Positions 1 through 5,724 of a stretch of DNA of 15,160 nucleotides are shown here, piece by piece. A program made the position numbers and the translations under genes. The stretch spans positions 1 to 15,160 of the forward strand of contig JACQHI010000371.1 of NCBI GenBank assembly GCA_016199105.1, in the 5' to 3' direction. The DNA is from Lentisphaerota bacterium. Lineage in GTDB: Bacteria > Verrucomicrobiota > Kiritimatiellia > JAAZAB01. Each line of letters starts with the position of its first letter. The first letter of the stretch is position 1. The notes below the pieces were generated by a model. The model worked only from the letters and a program-made list of their open reading frames with translations, had not been told where the DNA came from and did no database searches.

Positions 1-834
1 CATGCCGTAGCGCGCGGCCAGCCTTTGCAGGCGCTTGTCCCTGCCCAGGACGCCGGCAAGGGCGGCATTGCTGCCCAGGGCCGTGACGCGCTCTTCGCCG
101 TCGCGGTCGCGGTTGAAAATGGACGTCAGCCGGCACTTGACGAACTCGCCGATGAAGTCCTCCGGGACCTGTCGTTCGGATTGCGCGGCCATGTTGAAGA
201 TGGGCGAATCCTCGCGCCCGGGAAACAGCGCCTCATGGCGGCGGCGCAGGCCCGCCAAGTCCTCCTCGTTCACCAGAAAACCATAGACCGGCTTGAACGT
301 CGGCTCGTAGCTTTCCGGCTTGAGGTAAGCCTCCCAGCGCGGGTCGAACCGTTTCCATTGCCGCTCGTACCGTTCGAGGAATGCGCGGTTCCGGAGGCCG
401 ATCCAGTTCAGCCAGCCGATCGCGATGCCGTCCTTGTCCGTCGCGAGTTCCAGGACGAGCCGCCGCAGCCGGCCGGCGCCCTGGAGGTCGAACGCATGCT
501 CCTTTTTCAGGGCGGTCGCGGGCGGGGCGGAATAGGCGAGCTCGCCCTTATCCGTCAGAACGCGCACGCCGAGAATGGAGCCTTCCGGGGCCACGAGGGA
601 GACCAGCAGGTCGTCATAGCCCGTCACGTCCACAGCGCACTCGCGGGACATCGAGAGCGCGGGTCCCCGCTCCGGACGCCGGGCCCACCGAACCGCGACG
701 TAGCACCAGAATTGTTCGACTTCGAGGCCGTGCGGTTCGCCCGGCTGAACGGTCCACTGCGCCAGCGCCCCGAACGCGGGATCCCAGAAGGGCTCGATGA
801 TCGCCTCGGCCATGTTGATCGGAGTGACGCGCAT
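1..834 (-). CDS. Heparinase II/III-like protein, N-terminal part (runs off window)
   Basis: This frame is open from an ATG at 834 to the window edge: 278 codons with no stop, so the C-terminal part is missing. The ATG is preceded by TAGGAG at a good distance, and that site overlaps the stop codon of the upstream gene at 841-843, which points to translational coupling. Residues about 25-145 look like a beta-sandwich, carbohydrate-binding-like region (GYDDLLVSLVAPEG, RLRRLVLELATD, IGWLNWIGLRN). The segment from about residue 185 (YGFLVNEEDLAGLRRRHEALF) resembles the region where heparinase II/III or alginate-lyase-like proteins begin their helical lyase domain. No signal peptide is visible. The catalytic part lies outside the window, so the family call rests on layout and neighbours. 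It could be another glycan-acting protein with the same accessory domain. As last gene of the operon, it likely acts on the same polysaccharide as the sialidase-like protein. Confidence 0.6.
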   Translation of the reverse strand, partial: MRVTPINMAEAIIEPFWDPAFGALAQWTVQPGEPHGLEVEQFWCYVAVRWARRPERGPALSMSRECAVDVTGYDDLLVSLVAPEGSILGVRVLTDKGELAYSAPPATALKKEHAFDLQGAGRLRRLVLELATDKDGIAIGWLNWIGLRNRAFLERYERQWKRFDPRWEAYLKPESYEPTFKPVYGFLVNEEDLAGLRRRHEALFPGREDSPIFNMAAQSERQVPEDFIGEFVKCRLTSIFNRDRDGEERVTALGSNAALAGVLGRDKRLQRLAARYGM

Positions 835-840
835 CTGCTC

Positions 841-1275
841 CTATTTCTTCGCCCGAACCGTCACCGAGCATCGGGCCCGATCGCAGTCCCGCAGATCGTT
901 CTCGACGGTCAACCCCAGCGGCTCCAGCACGCGCCGGTAGAGCACGTCGCAATGCCGGCAATAGTCCGGATAGGCGTCGAAATGCTTGTAGCCCAGCAAG
1001 CGGCCTTTCGAGGGGCAATGGTGAAGGACGATCCGGAACCAGCCCTTTTTCTCGTCCAGCTCCATGGTGAAATCGGCCGCCTCCTCGTTCAAAGTGTGCG
1101 ACCAGTAGAGCCAGCAGCCGCGGAGACCGTTCTTTTCGACGAGCCCCTTGAGATTGCCGAGGAACCGGTCGGAGAGATACTTCCAGAAATCCTCGACCGC
1201 CTTCGGTCCGCCTTTGGTTTCCAGGAATTTGAACAACTCGCTGTAGGCCGGGATGAATTCCGTGCAGGAGATCAT
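841..1275 (-). CDS. Small cysteine-rich protein, possible ATC-hydrolase-like family
   Basis: 144 residues. The ATG at 1275 has GGAGG five bases upstream and overlaps the stop of the preceding gene by four bases (ATGA). The N-terminal half is predicted helical. The C-terminal half carries seven-cysteine spacing typical of a metal or redox site: a CP at 87-88, YCRHC at 105-109 and CDRARC at 131-136, with His85, His86, His98 and His108 close by. The layout (helical front, CP in the middle, a cysteine pair, a final C-terminal Cys followed by a beta strand) recalls proteins annotated as L-2-amino-thiazoline-4-carboxylic acid hydrolase-like. That name is a loose family label and I cannot confirm the activity. 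It also aligns by eye with the 155-residue protein just upstream, but only this copy keeps the cysteines. Its place between an aldolase and a heparinase-like gene suggests a role in the same pathway, perhaps as one half of a heteromer. Confidence 0.8.
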   Translation of the reverse strand: MISCTEFIPAYSELFKFLETKGGPKAVEDFWKYLSDRFLGNLKGLVEKNGLRGCWLYWSHTLNEEAADFTMELDEKKGWFRIVLHHCPSKGRLLGYKHFDAYPDYCRHCDVLYRRVLEPLGLTVENDLRDCDRARCSVTVRAKK

Positions 1276-1739
1276 GTCGTCCTCCGGTAAAAGCGCTGAC
1301 TGCTGCGCCCGGTCTGCGGCTCGTAGCTTGCCAGCTCGGCCGCGTAGGGGGTTCCCTCGCAGAGCGCCTCGTTCACGGTGCGGATCGTTTCAACGAAGGT
1401 CCGGGCCACCGTATAGCCCTTCTCCCGCATGTGCATCACCGCGGGGGAGGCCTCCACCTCCAGCACCAGTTCGTCCGCCGACTCGCGGAAACGGAAGGCC
1501 GCTCCTTCGAGGCGGTAAATTCTTTCATAGTGGTCCTTGAGGGCGGGCAGGCCGCGCTTCTTCAGGTCATCCCGGAGCGGGGCATAAAACGCCAGCGTGA
1601 ACTGGCGCAGATAGTCCCGCACGGCCGCTTCGCCGTAATGGTCGTGAAGATAGTCGAGCCCGACGCTCAGTGCCCCGTGAAAGTCCCTGTGGAGATAGAC
1701 GTTATCGCCCGCTTTCTTCCGCATGATTTCCCGCGGCAT
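1272..1739 (-). CDS. Small conserved-type protein, paralogue-like partner of the next gene
   Basis: 155 residues. The ATG at 1739 has AAAGGG six bases upstream, a site lying within the last codons of the aldolase gene; the gap between the two genes is three bases. A later ATG at 1724 has a poorer site. The protein is soluble, with no signal peptide or membrane segment. Its pattern is YLHRDFHGALSVGLDYL near the front, a helical stretch (AVRDYLRQFTLAFYAPL), a middle beta region ending in EASPAV, and a C-terminal ETGR-like tail (PQTGRSSQRFYRR). The same order of elements, with similar spacing, appears in the following 144-residue protein, where SP is CP and the tail carries cysteines. This copy has a single Cys and may be a non-catalytic or regulatory partner. 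I do not recognise an assigned biochemical function. The overlapping start and stop with the downstream gene suggest equal production of the two. Confidence 0.85.
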   Translation of the reverse strand: MPREIMRKKAGDNVYLHRDFHGALSVGLDYLHDHYGEAAVRDYLRQFTLAFYAPLRDDLKKRGLPALKDHYERIYRLEGAAFRFRESADELVLEVEASPAVMHMREKGYTVARTFVETIRTVNEALCEGTPYAAELASYEPQTGRSSQRFYRRTT

Positions 1740-1742
1740 GGC

Positions 1743-2684
1743 TTACCCTTTCTTCCAGGGCATCAGGATGTCCCGATCGTCTTTCAGCGCTTTTTGGATG
1801 GCGCTCTCGCAGGAGGCGGTCAGGGGATAATTGAAGAAGTTCCGCCAGGTCTTGAAAAGACCCATTTCCACCAGCAGTTTTTTCTCGCCGGAGAGCCAGC
1901 ACTCGATCTTTGTTCCGCCATAGACGTCATACATCAGCCGGTTCATGCGGGCTTGCAGCCGCTCGGCCTCGCCGATATCCCCCACCCGCACCGCCTCGAT
2001 GATCCGGCGCGCGATGGCGCCGTTGAACACGCCGCCGCCCAGGAGCAGCCCGTCGTAGCCCGCTTTCAGGTAATCCACGCAATTGAATTCCGCGCCGGTC
2101 AGCAAATGCATGCCCGGCTTGCTCCGCTTGACCTCCAGCGCGATATCGCGCCGTGACTCCGTCATGGAACTGTCCTTGATCCGGACGACCTTCGGCTCCA
2201 GGTAAATCTGGCGCAAGGCCTCGTCCGGCACAAAAACCGGGCCCGCCTTGCCGCGGTCGTAGATGCAGACCGGCAGGGGACTGTTCCGGATGGCCTCCCG
2301 GTAGAGATCCAGAATCACCTCGGGCGTGGCGTTATAGAGCATGGACGGCGGCGCGATGACCGCCTCGGCGGCGCCCTGATCCGCCGCCCAGCGGATATTG
2401 TCCAGGATGCGCGGAGCCGAATTGTCGGACACCTGCACGGCCACCGGCAGCCGGCCCTTCAGATCCTTCACCACGGCCCGGACGAGCCGGGTCCGCTCGC
2501 GGTCCGGCATCCAGGGCCCCTCCCCGTTCGTTCCCATGAGAAACAGCCCCTGCACGCCGAGCTTCAGATGATGCTCCACCATCCGCTGGACGGAATCCAG
2601 GTCCACTTCCATCTTTTCCGTGAACGGCGTCGGCGCGGCGGACCACACCCCGCCCGGGATTTCCTTGATCGGATGCTTGGTCAT
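1743..2684 (-). CDS. DapA/NanA-family class I aldolase (keto-acid lyase or synthase)
   Basis: 313 residues from ATG 2684, the usual length for the dihydrodipicolinate synthase/N-acetylneuraminate lyase superfamily. I chose this start because AAGGAG lies nine bases upstream, overlapping the sialidase stop at 2698-2700; an upstream ATG at 2711 would add nine residues inside the previous gene. The (beta/alpha)8 landmarks are all present: GTNGEG at 51-56 (carboxylate-binding motif, GTTGE in DapA), Tyr142 in CIYDRG (proton shuttle) and Lys170 in VRIKDSS (Schiff-base lysine). The catalytic machinery therefore appears complete. The residues after Tyr142 are DRG instead of the common NxP, so substrate preference cannot be read from sequence. 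Known relatives cleave N-acetylneuraminate or 2-keto-3-deoxy sugar acids, or make dihydrodipicolinate. Next to a sialidase-fold gene, a catabolic aldolase for a sugar acid is more likely than lysine biosynthesis. Confidence 0.93.
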   Translation of the reverse strand: MTKHPIKEIPGGVWSAAPTPFTEKMEVDLDSVQRMVEHHLKLGVQGLFLMGTNGEGPWMPDRERTRLVRAVVKDLKGRLPVAVQVSDNSAPRILDNIRWAADQGAAEAVIAPPSMLYNATPEVILDLYREAIRNSPLPVCIYDRGKAGPVFVPDEALRQIYLEPKVVRIKDSSMTESRRDIALEVKRSKPGMHLLTGAEFNCVDYLKAGYDGLLLGGGVFNGAIARRIIEAVRVGDIGEAERLQARMNRLMYDVYGGTKIECWLSGEKKLLVEMGLFKTWRNFFNYPLTASCESAIQKALKDDRDILMPWKKG

Positions 2685-2697
2685 TCGGTTGTGCTCC

Positions 2698-3813
2698 TTA
2701 TCCATTCCCAACTTTCAACTTGTACCAGCGAATGTTGCTGACGCAATCCTCGTAGCACCAGAAGGCCATGAAGAGCGTGCCGTCCGCCAGACGGCTGATG
2801 CAGGGCGCGCCGAATCTCAACACGTTGAAGTTGTGGGCCATGTCGTTCGTGGTGCTGGTCAAGCCGGACACCCGGCTGCCCCAGATCGAAACGGTTTCAT
2901 CGTTGACCCACCGGTCCCCCTCCAGATGCGACACGTTGGCCCACAGCCCGGATTCGTCCATCCGCCGATAGACGCTCAAGATTCGCGAATCCTCCAGCAG
3001 GAACGGCGTGAGCGTCTGGCCGGACAGGCCCGTCGATTGTGGCGCCGTCCAGGTCTTTCCGCCATCCCGGCTGAGCGCGTACTGGTTGGGCAGGTCTTTG
3101 GCCGCCGTCCTGTCATAGACCCAGGCCACGTCCATCAAGGTTTTGTCGGGAAACTCGACGATCTTGGATTCCCAGTAAAAATACCGGCTCTGCGGGTCCG
3201 ACATTACATCCATAGTGGCCGGCCAGGTGCGCCCCTTGTTCCTGGACACAAAGGCCACCAGCCGGATTCCGTTGGGGCAGTCTCCGTTCCAGCCCGGCCA
3301 TGTGGAGGTCGGCAGAATCCAGCGGCCGTCGCTCAAGGGCGTCATCGGACAGCAAAGCTCAAAGGAAGGGCCCTCGAGAGGCGGACGGAATTTCCGGGGT
3401 TTCGTCCAGGTGCGCCCCCGATCCGACGAACGCAGCATCAGGAGTTCCGTGGGGACGAAGCCCATCGTCTTGGGATTGGCCAGGCCCTCCTCCGGATGGT
3501 CCGTCCGGTCGGCGCGGACCATGAACGCGACCGCCTCGCCATCGGGCAGAACGGTCAGACGGCAGGCATCCGAGGTGAGCCGCCGGCGCGTTCCGGGATA
3601 GAGGGGCCCTTCCATCTGCCAGGTTTCGCCGCCATCCCGCGACCGTGCCAGGTGCGCATGACAGTTGGCCGCCTCAAAGGCCTCGCCCAGGACCAGTGTG
3701 GCCAGCATTTCGCCATCCGGGAATATGCCCACGGACGGAAACGTGGCATGAATGCCGTGAACGTGGGGTTTGGGGTTCCGATAAATCAAGCCGGTGCCGA
3801 GAATTTCGATCAT
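2698..3813 (-). CDS. Sialidase-fold (Asp-box/BNR) protein
   Basis: 371 residues from ATG 3813, which has GGGAG nine bases upstream; an in-frame ATG at 3852 adds 13 residues without a clear site. Four Asp boxes (S-x-D/N-x-G-x-T-W) are visible: SRDGGETW 58-65, SSDRGRTW 129-136, SRNKGRTW 190-197 and SRDGGKTW 248-255. Their spacing of about 60-70 residues fits successive blades of a six-bladed beta-propeller. The short FRIP-type arginine motif near the start of true sialidases is not seen; IYRNPKP stands there instead. Sialic acid may therefore not be the substrate. There is no signal peptide or lipobox, so it should be cytoplasmic, unlike most host-glycan sialidases. It is the first gene of the five-gene operon and its stop codon overlaps the aldolase ribosome-binding site. 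It may be a glycoside hydrolase or lyase acting on an imported oligosaccharide. Confidence 0.9.
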   Translation of the reverse strand: MIEILGTGLIYRNPKPHVHGIHATFPSVGIFPDGEMLATLVLGEAFEAANCHAHLARSRDGGETWQMEGPLYPGTRRRLTSDACRLTVLPDGEAVAFMVRADRTDHPEEGLANPKTMGFVPTELLMLRSSDRGRTWTKPRKFRPPLEGPSFELCCPMTPLSDGRWILPTSTWPGWNGDCPNGIRLVAFVSRNKGRTWPATMDVMSDPQSRYFYWESKIVEFPDKTLMDVAWVYDRTAAKDLPNQYALSRDGGKTWTAPQSTGLSGQTLTPFLLEDSRILSVYRRMDESGLWANVSHLEGDRWVNDETVSIWGSRVSGLTSTTNDMAHNFNVLRFGAPCISRLADGTLFMAFWCYEDCVSNIRWYKLKVGNG

Positions 3814-3868
3814 GAAATGTCTCCCTTCGACTAAAGTTGGCAACGCCCACAACCCATTTTTTTAACCA

Positions 3869-3895
3869 CGAAACACACTAAACACACGAAAGTTC
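3869..3895. repeat. Nine-base-period short tandem run
   Basis: Three consecutive nine-base units read CGAAACACA, CTAAACACA and CGAAAGTTC, following TTTTTTTAACCA. The first two differ by two bases and the third is half conserved. It lies in the leader of the sialidase operon, about 55 bases before its ATG. A looser A/G-rich stretch of similar flavour (AACCACAAGAAAAGCGCG) follows the lipoprotein gene near 14501. Confidence 0.6.
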
Positions 3896-3930
3896 GGAGA
3901 ATCGATTTTACGTAAATGCTATGGGGAGTA

Positions 3931-4014
3931 CGACAGAATCATTGATGACAGAATCATTTCGACCGGCATTCGCTTCTCCATTTTCAATGGTTTTGCTGTC
4001 AATGATTTTGTCAT
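3931..4014. repeat. Inverted cluster of TGACARAATCATT units
   Basis: Two direct copies of GACAGAATCATT lie at 3932-3943 and 3947-3958, 15 bases apart. On the other side of a short spacer, the opposite strand carries the related unit TGACAAAATCATT (4001-4013) and a more degenerate copy (about 3985-4000). The whole forms an imperfect inverted repeat with arms near 3931-3960 and 3984-4014 that could fold into a hairpin. It is not coding. It could be a regulator binding array, a REP-like element, or the decayed end of a small mobile unit. Confidence 0.75.
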
Positions 4015-4210
4015 TCTTGAACCGTTGCATTTTTGCATGTTGAACAACTTGTTTTTTCATGTTGTTTACAGACCGGACATTTCATAGCGGCTTTCCTTTT
4101 TCCCTTGCTTTTCCATACAAAATGCGCTAGTTGTCTCGTCAGTTCAAGGAGCAAATTCCGGTCACGCAGGGATGCGCGCGGCGCAACGTGTCAACGGCGG
4201 GAGGATGGTC

Positions 4211-4426
4211 ATGGATATTCAGTTTTCAGGCGCGATCGATTTTTCTCCGATCATGGACCAGATGGCGCAGACGCGGCCGCTGTACGGCCAGAAAAAGCCG
4301 GCGGCCAGCCCACCGCCGAATCCGCTGCAGAAATTCAACGAAGACATCCTGAAGCCCATGGAGCCGGCCGTTCAGGAGGACATGTCGTTTTCCCCGTCCA
4401 GCCAGATCATCGACATCATGGCGTGA
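4211..4426 (+). CDS. Small proline-rich protein, unrecognised
   Basis: 71 residues. ATG 4211 is preceded by GGGAGG at 4199-4204 with six-base spacing; the nearby ATG at 4205 touches that site and is unlikely to be used. Codon choice is strongly G/C at third positions like the proven genes, which supports real coding. The sequence has a polar N-terminus (MDIQFSGAIDFSP), a Pro/Ala segment around residues 30-39 (KPAASPPPNPL) and an acidic-amphipathic end (SSQIIDIMA). There is no signal peptide, membrane span or cysteine. I do not recognise a family. Its stop lies two bases from the end of the convergent aldolase-like gene. It may be a small adaptor or a flexible regulatory peptide, but nothing in the sequence fixes a role. 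Confidence 0.6.
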   Translation: MDIQFSGAIDFSPIMDQMAQTRPLYGQKKPAASPPPNPLQKFNEDILKPMEPAVQEDMSFSPSSQIIDIMA

Positions 4427-4428
4427 TG

Positions 4429-5553
4429 TCACCAACAACAGCCGCGCAGATCGATCGGCCAGACATCCACCACCCGCCCCTGGCGGATGACGTAATACCG
4501 GTCGAAACAGTTCACCGTCGGATCGCAGTGCGAGACCACGAGTTCCACCCGCGAACCAAGCGCCGGTTTCGGCGCCCCCGCGGCGCAAACGATCTTCCCG
4601 TGCTCATCGCCGAACCACTCATAGCTCAGACCGGGATGGTCCGGCACGAGAATTTCCGGGGGAACCCTGCCCGGAAAAAGCGTTTTCAAGCCCGCATCCA
4701 CCGTCACATGGCCCGGCTGGTTCGCGCTGATCACCGTTGCCAGCAACGTCAATGCCGGTCGAAACCGCCGGAACCGGAGCGGATCCTCCGCCGAGCCGAT
4801 CTGCCGATATTCGGCATCCATGAACAGGTAGGATCCCGCCTGCAAATCCGTCAACTCAGGGATTTCGCAATCCGCGTCGTACGTGCCGGTTCCCGAGCCG
4901 GTAAAGATGGGATTGGCGATTCCCCACTCCTGGAATTGCCTGAACACCCTGGCCGCCGCCTGTAACGCCTGCCGGGAACGCGCACACCGCTCCGCATACG
5001 AAGGCAGATGCTGGAGATGGCCGGCATAACATTGCAGCCCGACAAGGTCCAGAGCGGAGCAGCCCCGGATGAAACGCCCCAGATCAATGCCCCCTTCCAC
5101 GGTCGCGCCGGTCCGTCCCATGCCGGGATCGACATCCACCAACACCTTCAACCGGACGGACTTCCGTTGCGCCGCCTCCTGCAGACATCGGACAGTCTCC
5201 GGACAATCCACGACCCCCATGATGCCGGGGTCGCGCTTCGCCGCCTCCGCCAACGCGTCAATCCGGCCGGCAGCCACGGGGGAGGTGACGAGAATGCCGC
5301 GAAGACCGGCGTCCATCAATTTTTCCGCCTCGGACAGCTTGGCGGCGCAAACGCCGACGGCACCCGCCTCCATCTGACGGCGGGCAAGCACCGAGCACTT
5401 GTGCGTCTTGGCATGGGGGCGCAGCCGTTTGTTTCCGGACGCAACCCATTGCGCCATCGCCCGGATATTCTGGTCCAGGAGTTCGGCCTCCAATACCAGG
5501 CACGGCGTATCCAGTTGGGCCTTGAGCATATCCGTTGTGCGGCTGTCTGTCAC
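4429..5553 (-). CDS. PLP-dependent D-threonine aldolase / D-serine dehydratase-like enzyme
   Basis: 374 residues, beginning at a GTG (5553) with AAGGA seven bases upstream; the in-frame ATG eight codons later has no comparable site. The N-terminal alanine-racemase-like barrel carries RPHAKTHK at 45-52, where Lys49 should hold PLP. The TGSGTGTYD loop at 218-226 fits the phosphate-binding part. The C-terminal beta domain ends with SHCDPTVNCFDRYYVIRQG. His342 and Asp344 match the H-x-D metal pair described for bacterial D-threonine aldolases; eukaryotic D-serine dehydratases have H-x-C. So the sequence favours aldolase-type chemistry (cleavage of a D-3-hydroxyamino acid to glycine and an aldehyde), although Cys343 lies between them. 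Family members of this size are cytosolic. It stands alone, divergent from nusA. A possible -10 (GATAAT on the minus strand, 5601-5606) lacks a good -35. Confidence 0.9.
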   Translation of the reverse strand: MTDSRTTDMLKAQLDTPCLVLEAELLDQNIRAMAQWVASGNKRLRPHAKTHKCSVLARRQMEAGAVGVCAAKLSEAEKLMDAGLRGILVTSPVAAGRIDALAEAAKRDPGIMGVVDCPETVRCLQEAAQRKSVRLKVLVDVDPGMGRTGATVEGGIDLGRFIRGCSALDLVGLQCYAGHLQHLPSYAERCARSRQALQAAARVFRQFQEWGIANPIFTGSGTGTYDADCEIPELTDLQAGSYLFMDAEYRQIGSAEDPLRFRRFRPALTLLATVISANQPGHVTVDAGLKTLFPGRVPPEILVPDHPGLSYEWFGDEHGKIVCAAGAPKPALGSRVELVVSHCDPTVNCFDRYYVIRQGRVVDVWPIDLRGCCW

Positions 5554-5654
5554 ACGATGGTCCTTGCCGGCATCTTTTTACGCCGTGAACGAACAGACAG
5601 ATTATCGAAATCGGAAATAATAATCACCTCTAAAAAATCAGGCCCGGAAATAAC

Positions 5655-5683
5655 TTGACCCTCAGGCCATTCCGGCATAAATT
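5655..5683 (+). promoter_or_regulatory. Sigma70-like promoter of the nusA operon
   Basis: TTGACC at 5655-5660 and TAAATT at 5678-5683 are separated by exactly 17 bases. The -35 matches five of six consensus positions and the -10 four of six. It lies about 40 bases before the nusA ATG at 5725, leaving a short leader. It is the best promoter-like sequence noticed in the window and points at the operon whose genes are all translationally overlapped. Confidence 0.7.
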
Positions 5684-5724
5684 GTCCGCCTTTTGGAATC
5701 GCATTCTTGACGAGGATGGAACGT

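Larger units (their letters stand above)
3814..4210. other. AT-rich divergent intergenic region
   Basis: About 400 bases between the sialidase operon (leaving leftwards) and the small plus-strand gene at 4211. It is clearly richer in A+T than its flanks. It holds a nine-base-period run at 3869-3895 and a family of TGACARAATCATT units at 3931-4014, both listed separately. Further right are small symmetric pieces: TGCA-TTTT-TGCA at 4026-4037 and two CATGTTG copies at 4036-4042 and 4058-4064. No stable coding frame is convincing. Promoters for both sides must lie here or nearby, but I found no -35/-10 pair good enough to name. Confidence 0.7.

Noticed and set aside
25..1290. Long plus-strand open frame of 421 codons
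   Set aside because: It runs antisense through three minus-strand genes that have clear ribosome-binding sites, overlapping stop-start junctions and sensible proteins. Its Arg/Pro/Gly-rich product is typical of a GC-rich shadow.
4105..4133. Promoter for the small gene at 4211 (TTGCTT ... TAGTTG)
   Set aside because: The spacing is 17 bases, but the -10 matches consensus poorly; not enough to call.
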